Source: Hyphomicrobiales bacterium (GTDB lineage Bacteria; Pseudomonadota; Alphaproteobacteria; Rhizobiales; Beijerinckiaceae). Taken from it: 64,000 nucleotides of DNA. Shown here in pieces: positions 18,455 to 28,282 of the stretch. The notes beneath the pieces were generated by a model. It saw nothing but the letters and a program-made list of their open reading frames with translations. It was not told the DNA's origin and made no database searches. The position numbers and the translations under genes are program-made. The stretch spans positions 28,439 through 92,438 of the forward strand of contig JAIYDY010000045.1 in the NCBI GenBank assembly GCA_027487245.1, in the 5' to 3' direction. Numbering within the stretch: position 1 is the first letter of the stretch; each line of letters begins with the position of its first letter.

Positions 18455-20314
18455 TCAGCCTCCGGATTTCTGGGCCTTGCGGGCCGCGTCATAGCGTTTG
18501 CGGGCTTCGCGCACCGTGGCGCGCTCGGAGACTTCCGGCACCGCCACATCCCACCAGTGCCCGCCTGCCTCGGTCGTTGCCAGCGGGTCGGTGTCGATGA
18601 CGATGACGCTGGTGACGGGTGACTTGCGCGCCTTCTTCAGCGCCGCTTCCAGCGCGGCAAGGCTCGTCACCTTGTTCGCCTTCGCGCCCAGCGCTGCGGC
18701 ATGGGCTGCAAAGTCGATGGCCGGCAGGGCGACGTGGGCCGTGTTGCGCAGCAGGTTGTTGAACGAGGCCCCGCCGGTCGCCAGTTGCAGCCGGTTGATG
18801 CAGCCATAGCCCCGGTTGTCCAGCACCACGATGGTCAGGCTCATGCCGAGCATGATCGAGGTGGCGATTTCCGAGTTCATCATCAGGTAGGAGCCGTCGC
18901 CGACCATCACCGTGACATGGCGCGTCGGGTCGGCCATCTTGACGCCAAGCCCGCCCGCGATCTCGTAGCCCATGCACGAGAAGCCGTACTCCATATGGTA
19001 GCCACCGGGCGCGCCGGCCTGCCAGAGCTTGTGCAACTCGCCTGGCAGCCCGCCCGCCGCGCAGACCACCACATCGCGGGCGCCGGCTTGGCGCTGCACG
19101 GCGCCGATCACCTCGGCATCGCTGGGCAGGCCCGAGCCGGTGCGGCCCGGCCGGGGGGCGGTGGCTTCGCCTGCGGCCACAACCCACGCGGCCTTGCGCT
19201 CCGCTGCCTTGCCGGTCCAGCCCGCTGCGGCCCGCCAGTCGCCGAGCGCCGCACCGAGCTGCTCCAGCCCGATCCGCGCATCGCAGACAAGAGGCTGGGC
19301 GCGGTGCTTGCCGGCATCGAACGGAGTGACATTGAGGCCAATCAGCTTCATGGACGGGTTCTGGAACAGCGACCACGAGCCGGTGGTGAAATCCTGAAGC
19401 CGCGTGCCGATGGCGAGCACCAGATCGGCCTCGCGGGCCATGGCATTGGCCGCATCGGTGCCGGTGACGCCGACGGCCCCGAGATTGAGCGGGTGCGCAT
19501 CCGGCAGCGCCGACTTGCCGGCCTGCGTCTCGGCGGCAGGCACCCGGTGCCGCTCGCAGAAGTCCAGCAGGGCGGCTTCCGCCTCGCCATACAGGACCCC
19601 GCCGCCGACGATCACCAGCGGCTTCTTCGCGCCTTTCAGCAGTGCCAGCGCGGATGCGAGTTCGCCCGCATCGGGGGGCGGGCGGCGTGGCAGCCAGAGC
19701 CGGTCCTCGAAGAACCCGAGCGGGTAGTCGTATGCCTCGGCCTGCGTGTCCTGGCACAGGGCCAGCGTCACCGGCCCGCATTCGGCCGGATCGGTGAGCA
19801 CGGCCAGCGCCCTGTTGAGCGCGGGGATCAGTTGCTCGGGCCGCGTCAGCCGGTCGAAGTAGCGCGACACCGGCCTGAAGCAGTCATTGGCGGAGACGGT
19901 GCCATCGCCGAAATCCTCGACCTGCTGCAGCACGGGGTCGGGCCTCCGGCTGGCATAGACATCGCCGGGCAGCAGCAGCAGCGGCAGCCTGTTGACGTGG
20001 GCAACCGCCGCCGCCGTGACCATGTTGGTGGCGCCGGGGCCGATCGAACTGGTGCAGGCCAGCATCCGTCGCCGCCGCGAGGCCTTGGCGAAGGCGATGG
20101 CGGCATGGGCCATGGCCTGTTCGTTGTGGGCGCGGAAGGTCGGCAGCTTGTCACGCAGGCCATGCAGCGCCTCGCCCAGGCCGGCCACGTTGCCATGGCC
20201 GAAGATCGCGAACACGCCGGCCACCAGCGGCAGGCGCTCGCCGCCGATCTCGGTCCACTGCGCCGCCAGCGCCCGCACCAGCGCCTGCGCCATGGTCAGC
20301 CGGATGGTCTTCAT
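18455..20314 (-). CDS. iolD: 3D-(3,5/4)-trihydroxycyclohexane-1,2-dione hydrolase
   Basis: Thiamine-diphosphate enzyme of 619 residues that opens the inositol-derived ring. The N-terminal PYR domain has FGHGNVAGLGEAL and ACTSSIGPGATNMVTAA; the middle domain KKPLVIVGGGVLYG; the C-terminal domain the ThDP-binding MVGDGSYLMMNSE and, further on, DNRGYGCINRLQ. ATGA overlap with the iolC stop indicates coupling. Length is normal for IolD. Confidence 0.96.
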   Translation of the reverse strand: MKTIRLTMAQALVRALAAQWTEIGGERLPLVAGVFAIFGHGNVAGLGEALHGLRDKLPTFRAHNEQAMAHAAIAFAKASRRRRMLACTSSIGPGATNMVTAAAVAHVNRLPLLLLPGDVYASRRPDPVLQQVEDFGDGTVSANDCFRPVSRYFDRLTRPEQLIPALNRALAVLTDPAECGPVTLALCQDTQAEAYDYPLGFFEDRLWLPRRPPPDAGELASALALLKGAKKPLVIVGGGVLYGEAEAALLDFCERHRVPAAETQAGKSALPDAHPLNLGAVGVTGTDAANAMAREADLVLAIGTRLQDFTTGSWSLFQNPSMKLIGLNVTPFDAGKHRAQPLVCDARIGLEQLGAALGDWRAAAGWTGKAAERKAAWVVAAGEATAPRPGRTGSGLPSDAEVIGAVQRQAGARDVVVCAAGGLPGELHKLWQAGAPGGYHMEYGFSCMGYEIAGGLGVKMADPTRHVTVMVGDGSYLMMNSEIATSIMLGMSLTIVVLDNRGYGCINRLQLATGGASFNNLLRNTAHVALPAIDFAAHAAALGAKANKVTSLAALEAALKKARKSPVTSVIVIDTDPLATTEAGGHWWDVAVPEVSERATVREARKRYDAARKAQKSGG

Positions 20315-22209
20315 CGTGATCTCCCGTCATCGAAAGCGTCGGACAGCGCGCCGAACCGTTCCGCCATCCGGCTCACGGCTTGGGTATCGTCCAGCGCGCC
20401 GTCAAGCCAGCCCTTGATCGCATCCCCGAAGATCGCGCGGCCGCCCACAAAGCCGATGACGCGCGGCATCTGCGCGGCGAGGGCAAGCTCTGGCCCCGAG
20501 GCCGCTGTCCGCGCGATCACGATCAGCCCGCGGCAGGCAGGGTCATGCCGGCTGATGACGGCATCGATCGCCGCGGCGTCGGACGCCTGCGGAGGGGCCT
20601 CGACCAGCCAGAAATCCGGCATCAGGCCCCCCTGATACAGGCTCTCCAGCAGGGCTGCGGTCGTCTGCCCCTCGGCTGCCAGCGCCTCGATCATGGTCTC
20701 GCGCCGGCTTGCTCGCGCCATGGCCATGATACCGGCAATCTCCGGCAGGCGCACTGCCAGAGGCGTGCGCGCATCGGCTCGGGCATTGGCGATCAGCTTG
20801 ATCACCTGCCCGAGCGGCCATTCCAGCGGATTGTCAGCCAGAGCGCCGGCCTCGCCATGGGGAAACTGCCGCGCCAGCCAGATGCCTTTTCGTTGCGCAT
20901 CGAACAGCGCCTGCCGGCCGAGTGCGCCATCAAGGAACAGGCCGAAGCCCTCGCGCCGCTTCGCCACGCGCTCGCAGGCGGCCACGGCCAGCCGCTTGAA
21001 GGCGGGGATGCGCCCCGGATCGGCACCGGCGGCAATGGCCACGGGCTCAAGGTCATGCGCGCCATGGTCGATCGACAGGATGCGCAAGGGAAGGGCGCAA
21101 GCCCGCCGCGTGGTCGTGTGATGCAGGTGGTTCAGCACCGGATCATGGCGCAGCGCCCGATGCGGCGATCCGTGCTGAAGGAAATGCTTCAACTCGGCAA
21201 AGGTCGGGCTTTCCGGCGAGCACAGCAGCCGCGAGACGGCGAAGGCCCCGCAGGCATTGGCATAGGCGCAGGTGGTTTCGAGCGGCTCGCCCCGCAGCCA
21301 GCCGCGCAGGAAGCCCGACATGAAGGCGTCGCCTGCCCCTAGCACGTTGTAGACCTCGACCGGAAAGCCGGGCCCGCGCACGCCCTCATCGAGGCTAGGC
21401 GGAATGGCACCGGGAAACACCACGCAGCCCATCGGCCCGCGCTTGCAGACCAGCAGCGCGCCGGGGCTTAGCCGGCGCAAGATGGCCAGCGCTTCAAGCG
21501 TGTCCTCCGAGCCGGCGGCGATGTGCAGCTCTTCCTCGGTGCCCACGATCAGGTCGCAGTCGGGCACGATGGCCTGAAGATGCGCGGTCACGGTCTCCGA
21601 GCGCAGATAGCGTTCTTCCCCCGCGCCGTGGCCGGCAAGGCCCCACAGGTTGGGCCGGTAGTCGATGTCGAACACGATCCTGCGGCCATGCGCTTTCGCG
21701 ATGCGGATCGCCTTGCGCTGGGCCTCCGCAGCATGGGGCCGGGCGAAATGCGTGCCGGTGACCACGATGGCCGCCGCGCTGGCCACGAAACCGGGGTCGA
21801 TGTCGCTCTCGTCCAGCGCCGCGTCAGCACAGTTCTCGCGCATGAAGATCAGCGGAAAGGTGCTGTCATCGCTGACACCGAGGAGGACCAGTGCGGTCAA
21901 CCGTTCCGGATCGGTGTGGATGCCGTCGAGCGCCACGCCCTCGCGTTGCATCTGCTCGCGGATGAAGCGGCCCATGTGCTCGTCGCCGACACGCGTGATC
22001 AGGCCGGAGCGAAGGCCGAGCCGCGCGGTGCCGATGGCGATGTTGGCCGGGCAGCCGCCCACGGCCTTGGAGAAGCTCGCCATGTCCTCAAGCCGCCCGC
22101 CGATCTGCTGGCCATAGAGATCGACCGAAGAGCGCCCGATGCTGATGACATCGAGCACCGGCGGGGATGGCGCCGGGGAGGGCGGTGAAGGCGCGGCTGG
22201 GGACGGCAT
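20311..22209 (-). CDS. iolC: Bifunctional 5-dehydro-2-deoxygluconokinase with C-terminal DUF2090 domain
   Basis: 632 residues in two parts. Residues about 15-340 are a PfkB-family sugar kinase: VISIGRSSVDLYGQQIGG, GGCPANIAIGTARLG, and the catalytic NVLGAGDAFMSGFLRGW. Residues about 350-632 are a DUF2090 domain of aldolase-like character (ILSIDHGAHDLEP, DGALGRQALFDA, PLEWPLGQVIK). Such fusions occur in many Proteobacteria. No separate iolJ aldolase gene is present here, so the C-terminal part is a candidate for cleaving 2-deoxy-5-keto-gluconate-6-phosphate. Lies 11 bases behind the SDR gene and overlaps iolD. Confidence 0.93.
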   Translation of the reverse strand: MPSPAAPSPPSPAPSPPVLDVISIGRSSVDLYGQQIGGRLEDMASFSKAVGGCPANIAIGTARLGLRSGLITRVGDEHMGRFIREQMQREGVALDGIHTDPERLTALVLLGVSDDSTFPLIFMRENCADAALDESDIDPGFVASAAAIVVTGTHFARPHAAEAQRKAIRIAKAHGRRIVFDIDYRPNLWGLAGHGAGEERYLRSETVTAHLQAIVPDCDLIVGTEEELHIAAGSEDTLEALAILRRLSPGALLVCKRGPMGCVVFPGAIPPSLDEGVRGPGFPVEVYNVLGAGDAFMSGFLRGWLRGEPLETTCAYANACGAFAVSRLLCSPESPTFAELKHFLQHGSPHRALRHDPVLNHLHHTTTRRACALPLRILSIDHGAHDLEPVAIAAGADPGRIPAFKRLAVAACERVAKRREGFGLFLDGALGRQALFDAQRKGIWLARQFPHGEAGALADNPLEWPLGQVIKLIANARADARTPLAVRLPEIAGIMAMARASRRETMIEALAAEGQTTAALLESLYQGGLMPDFWLVEAPPQASDAAAIDAVISRHDPACRGLIVIARTAASGPELALAAQMPRVIGFVGGRAIFGDAIKGWLDGALDDTQAVSRMAERFGALSDAFDDGRSR

Positions 22210-22220
22210 GTCGGATGCTT

Positions 22221-23030
22221 TCAGGGGGCGAGCGGTTCGGCGCTGACGCCTGACACGGTCTGGTCGAAGTCGATGTTCGCCCCGGTCATCAGGCCCGATT
22301 CGTCCGAAGCAAGGAAGGCGCAGGCCCGCGCCACCTCATTCGGGTCGATCAGTCGGCCAAACGGGCGGTCCTTCACGGCCTCGTCAAGCCAGCCATCGCT
22401 AGCGCCATGGTACTGCCGCATCACGCGCTCCTCGCCCGGCGTGTGCATCCAGCCGATGTTGAGCCCGTTGACGCGGATGCGATGCCTGACGAGAGCATGG
22501 GCGACATTGCGCGTCAGGGTGGCGAGCGCGCCCTTGCTGGTGCTGTAGGCGCTCAGGAAGGGCTGGCCACCATGGGCCGACATCGACTGGATGTTGATGA
22601 TCGAGCCGCCAATCTTCTCGCGCACCATGATCCGGGCCGCCCCCTGGATCAGGAAGAACGGGGCCTTGACGTTGACATCGAACAATTCGTCGTAGCGCTC
22701 CTCGCTGGTGTCGAGGATGTCGCCCCGGTCAGTCAGGCCCGCCGCGTTGACCAGCACGTCGATGCGCCCAAAGGCCTTGTCGGCTGCCGCGATCACGGCC
22801 CGCACATCGGCGATGCGGGCAAGGTCCGCCTCGACGAACACGGCGGATGTGCCCAGCGCCATCAGCATGTCCCGGACCCTGGCCCCGTTGGCAGCATTGC
22901 GGCCGCAGATCACGATGCCGCAGGCACCACGGTTGGCAAACAGGCGGGCAATGGCTTCGCCGAGGCCTTGCGTTCCGCCCGTGACCACGGCGACCTTGCC
23001 GTCCAGCCGCGCGCCATCCTTGCCTGCCAT
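22221..23030 (-). CDS. SDR-family oxidoreductase, first gene of the iol operon
   Basis: Classical short-chain dehydrogenase of 269 residues. It has the cofactor motif TGGTQGLGEAIA, the NAG-type VNAAGLTDRGD, and the catalytic Ser/Tyr/Lys in SMSAHGGQPFLSAYSTSKGAL. The first ATG giving a family-like start is at 23030 (MAGKDGARLDGKVAVVTGG). It leads the minus-strand iol operon and is divergent from iolG across 138 bases. The context suggests oxidation of an inositol isomer or a pathway keto-sugar. Sequence alone does not give the substrate. Confidence 0.85.
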   Translation of the reverse strand: MAGKDGARLDGKVAVVTGGTQGLGEAIARLFANRGACGIVICGRNAANGARVRDMLMALGTSAVFVEADLARIADVRAVIAAADKAFGRIDVLVNAAGLTDRGDILDTSEERYDELFDVNVKAPFFLIQGAARIMVREKIGGSIINIQSMSAHGGQPFLSAYSTSKGALATLTRNVAHALVRHRIRVNGLNIGWMHTPGEERVMRQYHGASDGWLDEAVKDRPFGRLIDPNEVARACAFLASDESGLMTGANIDFDQTVSGVSAEPLAP

Positions 23031-23103
23031 TCGCTTCGCTCCCTTCGCCGGACATGGTGGCCTTGCGGCCTCATCGGCCTGTCCGTTACACAATCAAATC
23101 AGA

Positions 23104-23116
23104 AGCTGGGCTTCCG
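23104..23116. promoter_or_regulatory. Short palindrome in the divergent iol promoter region
   Basis: GAAGC-TGG-GCTTC lies between the divergent SDR/iolC operon and iolG. It resembles the GAA-n-TTC layout of rhizobial IolR sites, but it is short. A regulator gene is not in the window. Confidence 0.3.
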
Positions 23117-23168
23117 GGCAAAGCATGATATGTAGCCAACAAACAAAATGGCCTCGGGAGGGCATGAC

Positions 23169-24161
23169 GTGATCAGGGTCGGGTTGCTGGGTGCCGGTCG
23201 CATTGGCCGCATTCATGGCGGCAATGTCGCGGTGTCGGGCCGGGCCCGGCTCGTGGCCGTGGCCGATGCGTTGGCAGATGCGGCGCGCGATCTGGCCACT
23301 GCGCTTGGCGCCGATGTGCGCAGCGCAGACGCGATCATCGCCGCCGCTGACATCGACGCCGTGCTGATCTGCTCGCCGACCGACACCCACGCCGACCTGA
23401 TCGAGGCTGCGGTGCGGGCCGGCAAGGCGGTCTTCTGCGAAAAGCCGGTCGATCTCGATGCCGGTCGGATCGAGGCTTGTCTCAGGGTGGTGGCGGCCAG
23501 CGGCCAGCCGCTGATGATCGGCTTCAACCGACGTTTCGATCCAAGCTTCGCCGAAGCCCGCCGCCGCATCCTTGCCGGCGAGATTGGCCCGGTGGAAATG
23601 GTCACCATCCTGTCGCGCGATCCCTCGCCGCCGCCGCCCTCCTATGTGACGCGCTCGGGCGGGCTGTTCCGCGACATGATGATCCATGATTTCGACATGG
23701 CCCGCTTCCTGCTCGGAGAGGAGCCGGTCGAGGTCCACGCCGTCGCCTCCTGCCTCGTCGATCCGGGCATTGGCGCAGCCGGCGATGTCGACACCGCCGC
23801 CGTGCTGCTCAAGACCGCGTCCGGCAAGATCGCCCAGATCTCGAACTCGCGCCGCGCCAGCTATGGCTATGACCAGCGTTTCGAAGTCCATGGCGCAACC
23901 GGCATGGTCAGCGCCCGCAATGTGCCGGTGACCACGGTCGAGATCGCCACGGTGGCAGGCTTCCGCACCGACCCGGCGCAGCCCTTCTTTCTCGAACGCT
24001 ATGCCGCTGCCTACCGCGCCGAACTCGACCATTTCCTTGGATGCGTGGCTGACGGCACGGCCCCTTCACCTTCCGGCGAGGATGGCCTGAAGGCGCAGAA
24101 GCTCGCCGATGCGGCCACGCTCTCTCACCAGACGGGCGCGCCCGTTCGCCTGAAAGCCTGA
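23169..24161 (+). CDS. iolG: Inositol 2-dehydrogenase (Gfo/Idh/MocA family)
   Basis: NAD-dependent oxidoreductase of 330 residues that oxidises myo-inositol to 2-keto-myo-inositol, the first step of the pathway. Rossmann start IRVGLLGAGRIGRIHGGNV, VFCEKPVDLD with the catalytic EKP lysine, GFNRRFDPSFAEAR and RDMMIHDFDMARFLLG with the active-site His/Asp. A GTG at 23169 is chosen because GGGAGGG lies 6 bases upstream; an ATG at 23148 has no ribosome site. Divergent from the other iol genes and followed after 6 bases by the IMPase gene. A scyllo-inositol enzyme of the same family is an alternative. Confidence 0.9.
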   Translation: MIRVGLLGAGRIGRIHGGNVAVSGRARLVAVADALADAARDLATALGADVRSADAIIAAADIDAVLICSPTDTHADLIEAAVRAGKAVFCEKPVDLDAGRIEACLRVVAASGQPLMIGFNRRFDPSFAEARRRILAGEIGPVEMVTILSRDPSPPPPSYVTRSGGLFRDMMIHDFDMARFLLGEEPVEVHAVASCLVDPGIGAAGDVDTAAVLLKTASGKIAQISNSRRASYGYDQRFEVHGATGMVSARNVPVTTVEIATVAGFRTDPAQPFFLERYAAAYRAELDHFLGCVADGTAPSPSGEDGLKAQKLADAATLSHQTGAPVRLKA

Positions 24162-24167
24162 GCCCCG

Positions 24168-24974
24168 ATGTCGAGCCTGTGCCCTGACGAATTGAGTGCC
24201 CGTTTTCATGCGCTGGCCGGCATCGCGGCTGAACTCGGGCATCTCGCCAACCGCTATTTTGCCGATCAGGCCTCGCTCGGCACCCGCATGAAGGGCTTCC
24301 AGGATTTCCTGACCGAAGCCGATGGCGCGGTCGAAGCCCTGTTCCGCCGCCGGATCGCCGAAAGCTTTCCGCTCGATGCGGTGATGGGCGAGGAAATGGG
24401 CGGCGGCAATGCAGACCGGCTCTGGATCATCGATCCGATCGACGGCACTGCCAACTTCGCCCGTGGCGACCGGCAATGGTGCGTCTCCATCGGCTTCGTG
24501 CTGAATGGCGTGCCGGAGTTGGGTGTGATCCATTCGCCCGCGCTCGGCGAAACCTTCCTGGCCCGGCGCGGCCATGGCGCGACCATGAACGGCAAGCCGA
24601 TCAAGGTCGCCACAACATCCGAGATGCGCCAGTCCACCGTCGAGTTCGGCTGGTCGCCGCGCCTGCCGCCCGCGCCCTACATCGAGGCTGTCGGGCGGCT
24701 TCTCGCTGCCGGGGCCAACGTCAAGCGCAGCGCCTCCGGAGCGCTCGGCCTTGCCCATGTCGCCATCGGGCGCACCGATGGCTATGGCGAACTGCACATC
24801 AACTCGTGGGATGTGGCGGCGGGGCTGGTGATCGCGGCGGAGGCAGGGGCCCGCATCAACGATTTCTGTTCCGGAGACTGGGTTGCCAGCGGCAACCCGA
24901 TTCTCGTCGTCACACCAAGCCTCTGGGATGGCGTTTCGGAGGCCTGCGCCATCGTGTCCAGCCGGGCAGATTGA
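24168..24974 (+). CDS. Inositol monophosphatase family protein
   Basis: Magnesium-dependent phosphatase of 268 residues. The metal site motifs are in order: FLTEADGAVE, GEEMGG, IDPIDGTANFARG and INSWDVAAGLVIA. Relatives act on inositol-1-phosphate or histidinol phosphate; the tight link (6 bases) to iolG favours an inositol phosphate here. The three-gene ABC importer follows. Histidinol-phosphatase (HisN) remains an alternative, but no his genes are nearby. Confidence 0.88.
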   Translation: MSSLCPDELSARFHALAGIAAELGHLANRYFADQASLGTRMKGFQDFLTEADGAVEALFRRRIAESFPLDAVMGEEMGGGNADRLWIIDPIDGTANFARGDRQWCVSIGFVLNGVPELGVIHSPALGETFLARRGHGATMNGKPIKVATTSEMRQSTVEFGWSPRLPPAPYIEAVGRLLAAGANVKRSASGALGLAHVAIGRTDGYGELHINSWDVAAGLVIAAEAGARINDFCSGDWVASGNPILVVTPSLWDGVSEACAIVSSRAD

Positions 24975-25062
24975 CTTATCTGCGCTGCCTGTCTGAATTG
25001 TCACCAAACTGTCATCTCAAGCACAGAACAACCAACAAGAACCAATAGAGAGGAACTGACCC

Positions 25063-26109
25063 ATGACCATCCGCTTTCCGTTCCGCCAGGCTGCTTTCGG
25101 GGCCTTCGCCGCGCTCGGCCTTGGCGCCATGTCCGCCCCCGCGCTCGCCCAGGGAGAGGTCGTGGTCTACTGCTCCGTGCAGGAAGAGTGGTGCCGCCCC
25201 ATGATGCAGGCCTTCGAACGCAAGACCGGCATCAAGGTCTCGATGACCCGCAAGTCCTCCGGCGAGACCTTCGCCCAGATCAAGGCGGAAGCTGCCAATC
25301 CGCGCGGCGATGTGTGGTGGGGCGGCACGGGTGACCCGCACCTCCAGGCCGCCGAGGAGGGCATCACCGAGGAATACCGCTCGCCGATGCTGGCCGAATT
25401 GCTGCCCTGGGCCACGCGCCAGGCCGAACAGTCCAAGTTCCGCACAGTCGGCATCTATGCAGGCGCGCTCGGCTTCTCGTTCAACACCCAGCAACTGGCC
25501 CGCAAGCGCCTGCCCGAGCCCAAGTGCTGGGCCGATCTGGCCAAGGCCGACTACAAGGACGAGGTCCAGGTGGCTGATCCGAATTCGTCGGGCACGGCCT
25601 ACACCAAGGTCGCCACGCTGGTGCAGCTGATGGGCGAGGCCAAGGCTTTCGAGTTCATGAAAGCCATGCACAAGAACGTCAACCAGTACACCAAGTCGGG
25701 TGCGGCGCCGGCCCGTGCCGCCGCAACCGGCGAGAGCCTGATCGGCATCACCTTCCTGCATGATGCCGTGTCGCAGGCTGTCGGCGGCGCGCCGGTCAAG
25801 GTCGTCCCTCCCTGCGAGGGCACCGGTTACGAGATTGGCTCGATGTCGATCATCAAGGGTGCCAAGAACATGGAGAATGCCAAGAAGTTCTACGACTTTG
25901 CCCTCTCGGCGGAAGCGCAGGCGCTTGGTGCGGAGGCCAAGTCCTATCAGGTGCCGTCGAACAAGTCCGCGCCGGTGCCACCCGAAGCCCCCAAGCTCTC
26001 GGACATCAAGCTGATCGACTATGACTTCGCCAAGTATGGCTCATCAGCCGAACGCACCCGCCTGCTCGCCAAGTGGGATGCGGAAATCCGCAACGCACCG
26101 AAGCGCTGA
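25063..26109 (+). CDS. ABC transporter substrate-binding protein (FbpA/AfuA-like)
   Basis: Periplasmic binding protein of 348 residues with a signal peptide (cleavage near ALAQG, residue 30) and the family start VVVYCSVQEEW. An adjacent His-Asp pair (H233, D234, in TFLHDA) is followed 23 residues later by E257. From memory, the same spacing occurs in AfuA of Actinobacillus, where these residues hold sugar phosphates, and the paired iron tyrosines of FbpA are not obvious. This argues for an organic phosphate rather than ferric iron. A good ribosome site (GAGAGGAA) precedes the ATG. It leads an importer operon behind iolG and the IMPase gene. Confidence 0.87.
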   Translation: MTIRFPFRQAAFGAFAALGLGAMSAPALAQGEVVVYCSVQEEWCRPMMQAFERKTGIKVSMTRKSSGETFAQIKAEAANPRGDVWWGGTGDPHLQAAEEGITEEYRSPMLAELLPWATRQAEQSKFRTVGIYAGALGFSFNTQQLARKRLPEPKCWADLAKADYKDEVQVADPNSSGTAYTKVATLVQLMGEAKAFEFMKAMHKNVNQYTKSGAAPARAAATGESLIGITFLHDAVSQAVGGAPVKVVPPCEGTGYEIGSMSIIKGAKNMENAKKFYDFALSAEAQALGAEAKSYQVPSNKSAPVPPEAPKLSDIKLIDYDFAKYGSSAERTRLLAKWDAEIRNAPKR

Positions 26110-26137
26110 GTCCTGAAGCCGCCGGGGTGCCGGCCAG

Positions 26138-28282
26138 GTGAACCGCAGGACCGCCGATCGAGGCCATGTCGATGTCGTCGCGGCCCTCGTGGCCGTGGCG
26201 GCCTTCGCGCTCCTGCCGTGGGCTTTCACCGGCCCGGGCCAGTCGGGGCTTGCCCTGATGCTGGCCGGGCGCTGGCCCTTGCCCTTGCCGGCTCTGGCAG
26301 CAACTGTGGCGGCTGTGCTGGCCTTCGCCTCTCCGCAGAAGGCCACGGTCCGGCTCGTGGTGATCGGCGCGGGGCTCGCCAGCTTCGTGCTCTATGGCTT
26401 CTTCGCCCGCCACATCGATGGAGGGCCGATGCTCTCCTGGGGGCTGGGCGCGACCATCGTGTTCGCAGCTCTGGTGCTGCTGGGCTCGCGGGCCGCCGCC
26501 GTGGCCGGAGCCTTCAAGGCCGACCGCTGGGTCGCCACCACGACGATCGCGATCCTCGCCTCGGTCATTGTCTTCGTCTTCTTCCCCGTCGTGCGGGTGC
26601 TGGCCAGCGCCTTCGTCGATAGGTCCGGTGTCCTCGATCTGGGGCTGGCGGCGCGTCGCCTGTTCGCACCCGACATCTGGACGCTTGCCTGCCTGTATTC
26701 GGAAGGCGGCTGCGGCGTGGTCGCCAACACCATCCTGCTCGGCCTCTTGGCGGGGATCGTCTCCACCTTGCTCGGCCTTGCTTTTGCGCTGCTCGCCGTG
26801 CGTGGCGGGGCGCGCAACTCGAAGCTGTTCGACGCGATGTCGATCCTGCCGATCATCACCCCGCCTTTCGTGATCGCGCTGGCGCTGGTCATCCTGTTTG
26901 GCCGCACCGGCATCGTCACCACCTTCCTCGATGACTGGTTCGACATTCCGCGCTCGCGCTGGATCTATGGCCTGCCCGGCGTGCTGATCAGCCAGGTCCT
27001 GTCGCAGACGCCGCTGTCCTATCTCATCCTGCGTGGCGCGCTCCAGGGCATCGCCCCCTCGCTGGAGGAGGCGGCGCAGACCTTGCGGGCCTCGCGCATG
27101 CACATCTTCCGCACCGTGACATGGCCGCTGCTCAGGCCGGCCGTGGCAGCGGCCTTCCTGCTCGGCTTTGTCGAAAGCCTGTCCGATTTCGGCAATCCGC
27201 TGGTGCTTGGCGGCTCGTTCGAGGTGCTGTCGACCAAGATCTTCTTTGCGGTTGCCGGCGCGCAGCATGATCCCGGCCGCGCGGCGATCCTGGCGCTGAT
27301 CCTGCTGGCGCTGACGCTCTCCGCCTTCTGGCTCCAGATGGTCTGGCTCGGCAAGAAGTCCTACGTCACCGTCACCGGCAAGGGCGACAGCGGCATCCCC
27401 GCGCCCCTGCCCACCGCGGTCCGCTTCGCCGCACTGGGCGTCGTCGTGCCGTGGATCATTCTCACCGTGGTGGTCTACGGCATCATCGCGGTCGGCGGCT
27501 TCGTGGTCGACATCGGGCGCGGCGACATGACCGCGACCTGGAAGCATTTCAGCACCGGCTTTTCGGTCGAACTGGGCCAGAACGGCCTGTTCTTCTCCGG
27601 CTCGGCCTGGGATTCGTTCTTCATCACGGTGATGGTTTCGGCGGTGGCGGCCCCGCTCACCGCCATCGTCGGGCTGCTCACCGCCTACGTGCTCTCGCGC
27701 CATGACTTCAAGGGCAAGCGCACCTTCGAGTTCCTGACGATGCTGTCCTTCGCCATTCCGGGCACGGTCATCGGCGTGGCCTACATCGTCGCCTTCAACG
27801 TGCCGCCGATCGAGATCACCGGAACGGGGCTGATCCTGATCATCTGCTTTGTCTTCCGCAACATGCCGGTCGGCGTGCGCTCCGGCATTGCCGCCCTCAG
27901 CCAGATCGACAAGTCGCTCGATGAGGCCTCGACCACGCTGGGCGCGAAGACCGGAACAACCGTCAGGCGGGTCACGCTGCCGCTGCTGAAGCCCGCCATT
28001 GTGGCGACGCTGGTGTTCTCCTTCGTCCATGCCATGACAGCGGTCAGCGCCATCGTCTTCCTCGTCACGGCGCGCTACAACATGGCGACAGCCTACATCG
28101 TCAACCGGGTCGAGGCCGGAGAGTTCGCGCTTGCCATCGCCTATTCCTCGTTGCTGATCCTGTTCATGCTGGCGGTCGTGCTGCTGATCCAGCTTGTGGT
28201 CGGCGAGCGCAAGATCGGCCGCCGCTCTGTGGCCGCCAAGCCCGCTGCCCCTCCCGTCACCAGTGGCATTGGAGCCCGTTGA
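26138..28282 (+). CDS. ABC transporter permease, double-domain (FbpB/AfuB-like)
   Basis: Large permease of 714 residues holding two fused transport domains, as in FbpB/AfuB. The first EAA loop is EEAAQTLRASRMHIFRTVTW near residue 310 and the second is DEASTTLGAKTGTTVRRVTL near residue 600. About 14 hydrophobic segments are visible, including an extra N-terminal set. GTG start at 26138, 28 bases after the binding-protein gene. Its stop overlaps the ATPase start (TGATG). Confidence 0.9.
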   Translation: MNRRTADRGHVDVVAALVAVAAFALLPWAFTGPGQSGLALMLAGRWPLPLPALAATVAAVLAFASPQKATVRLVVIGAGLASFVLYGFFARHIDGGPMLSWGLGATIVFAALVLLGSRAAAVAGAFKADRWVATTTIAILASVIVFVFFPVVRVLASAFVDRSGVLDLGLAARRLFAPDIWTLACLYSEGGCGVVANTILLGLLAGIVSTLLGLAFALLAVRGGARNSKLFDAMSILPIITPPFVIALALVILFGRTGIVTTFLDDWFDIPRSRWIYGLPGVLISQVLSQTPLSYLILRGALQGIAPSLEEAAQTLRASRMHIFRTVTWPLLRPAVAAAFLLGFVESLSDFGNPLVLGGSFEVLSTKIFFAVAGAQHDPGRAAILALILLALTLSAFWLQMVWLGKKSYVTVTGKGDSGIPAPLPTAVRFAALGVVVPWIILTVVVYGIIAVGGFVVDIGRGDMTATWKHFSTGFSVELGQNGLFFSGSAWDSFFITVMVSAVAAPLTAIVGLLTAYVLSRHDFKGKRTFEFLTMLSFAIPGTVIGVAYIVAFNVPPIEITGTGLILIICFVFRNMPVGVRSGIAALSQIDKSLDEASTTLGAKTGTTVRRVTLPLLKPAIVATLVFSFVHAMTAVSAIVFLVTARYNMATAYIVNRVEAGEFALAIAYSSLLILFMLAVVLLIQLVVGERKIGRRSVAAKPAAPPVTSGIGAR

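Noticed and set aside
18701..20635. Long plus-strand frame opposite iolD
   Set aside because: Antisense shadow; iolD on the other strand has complete ThDP-enzyme motifs.
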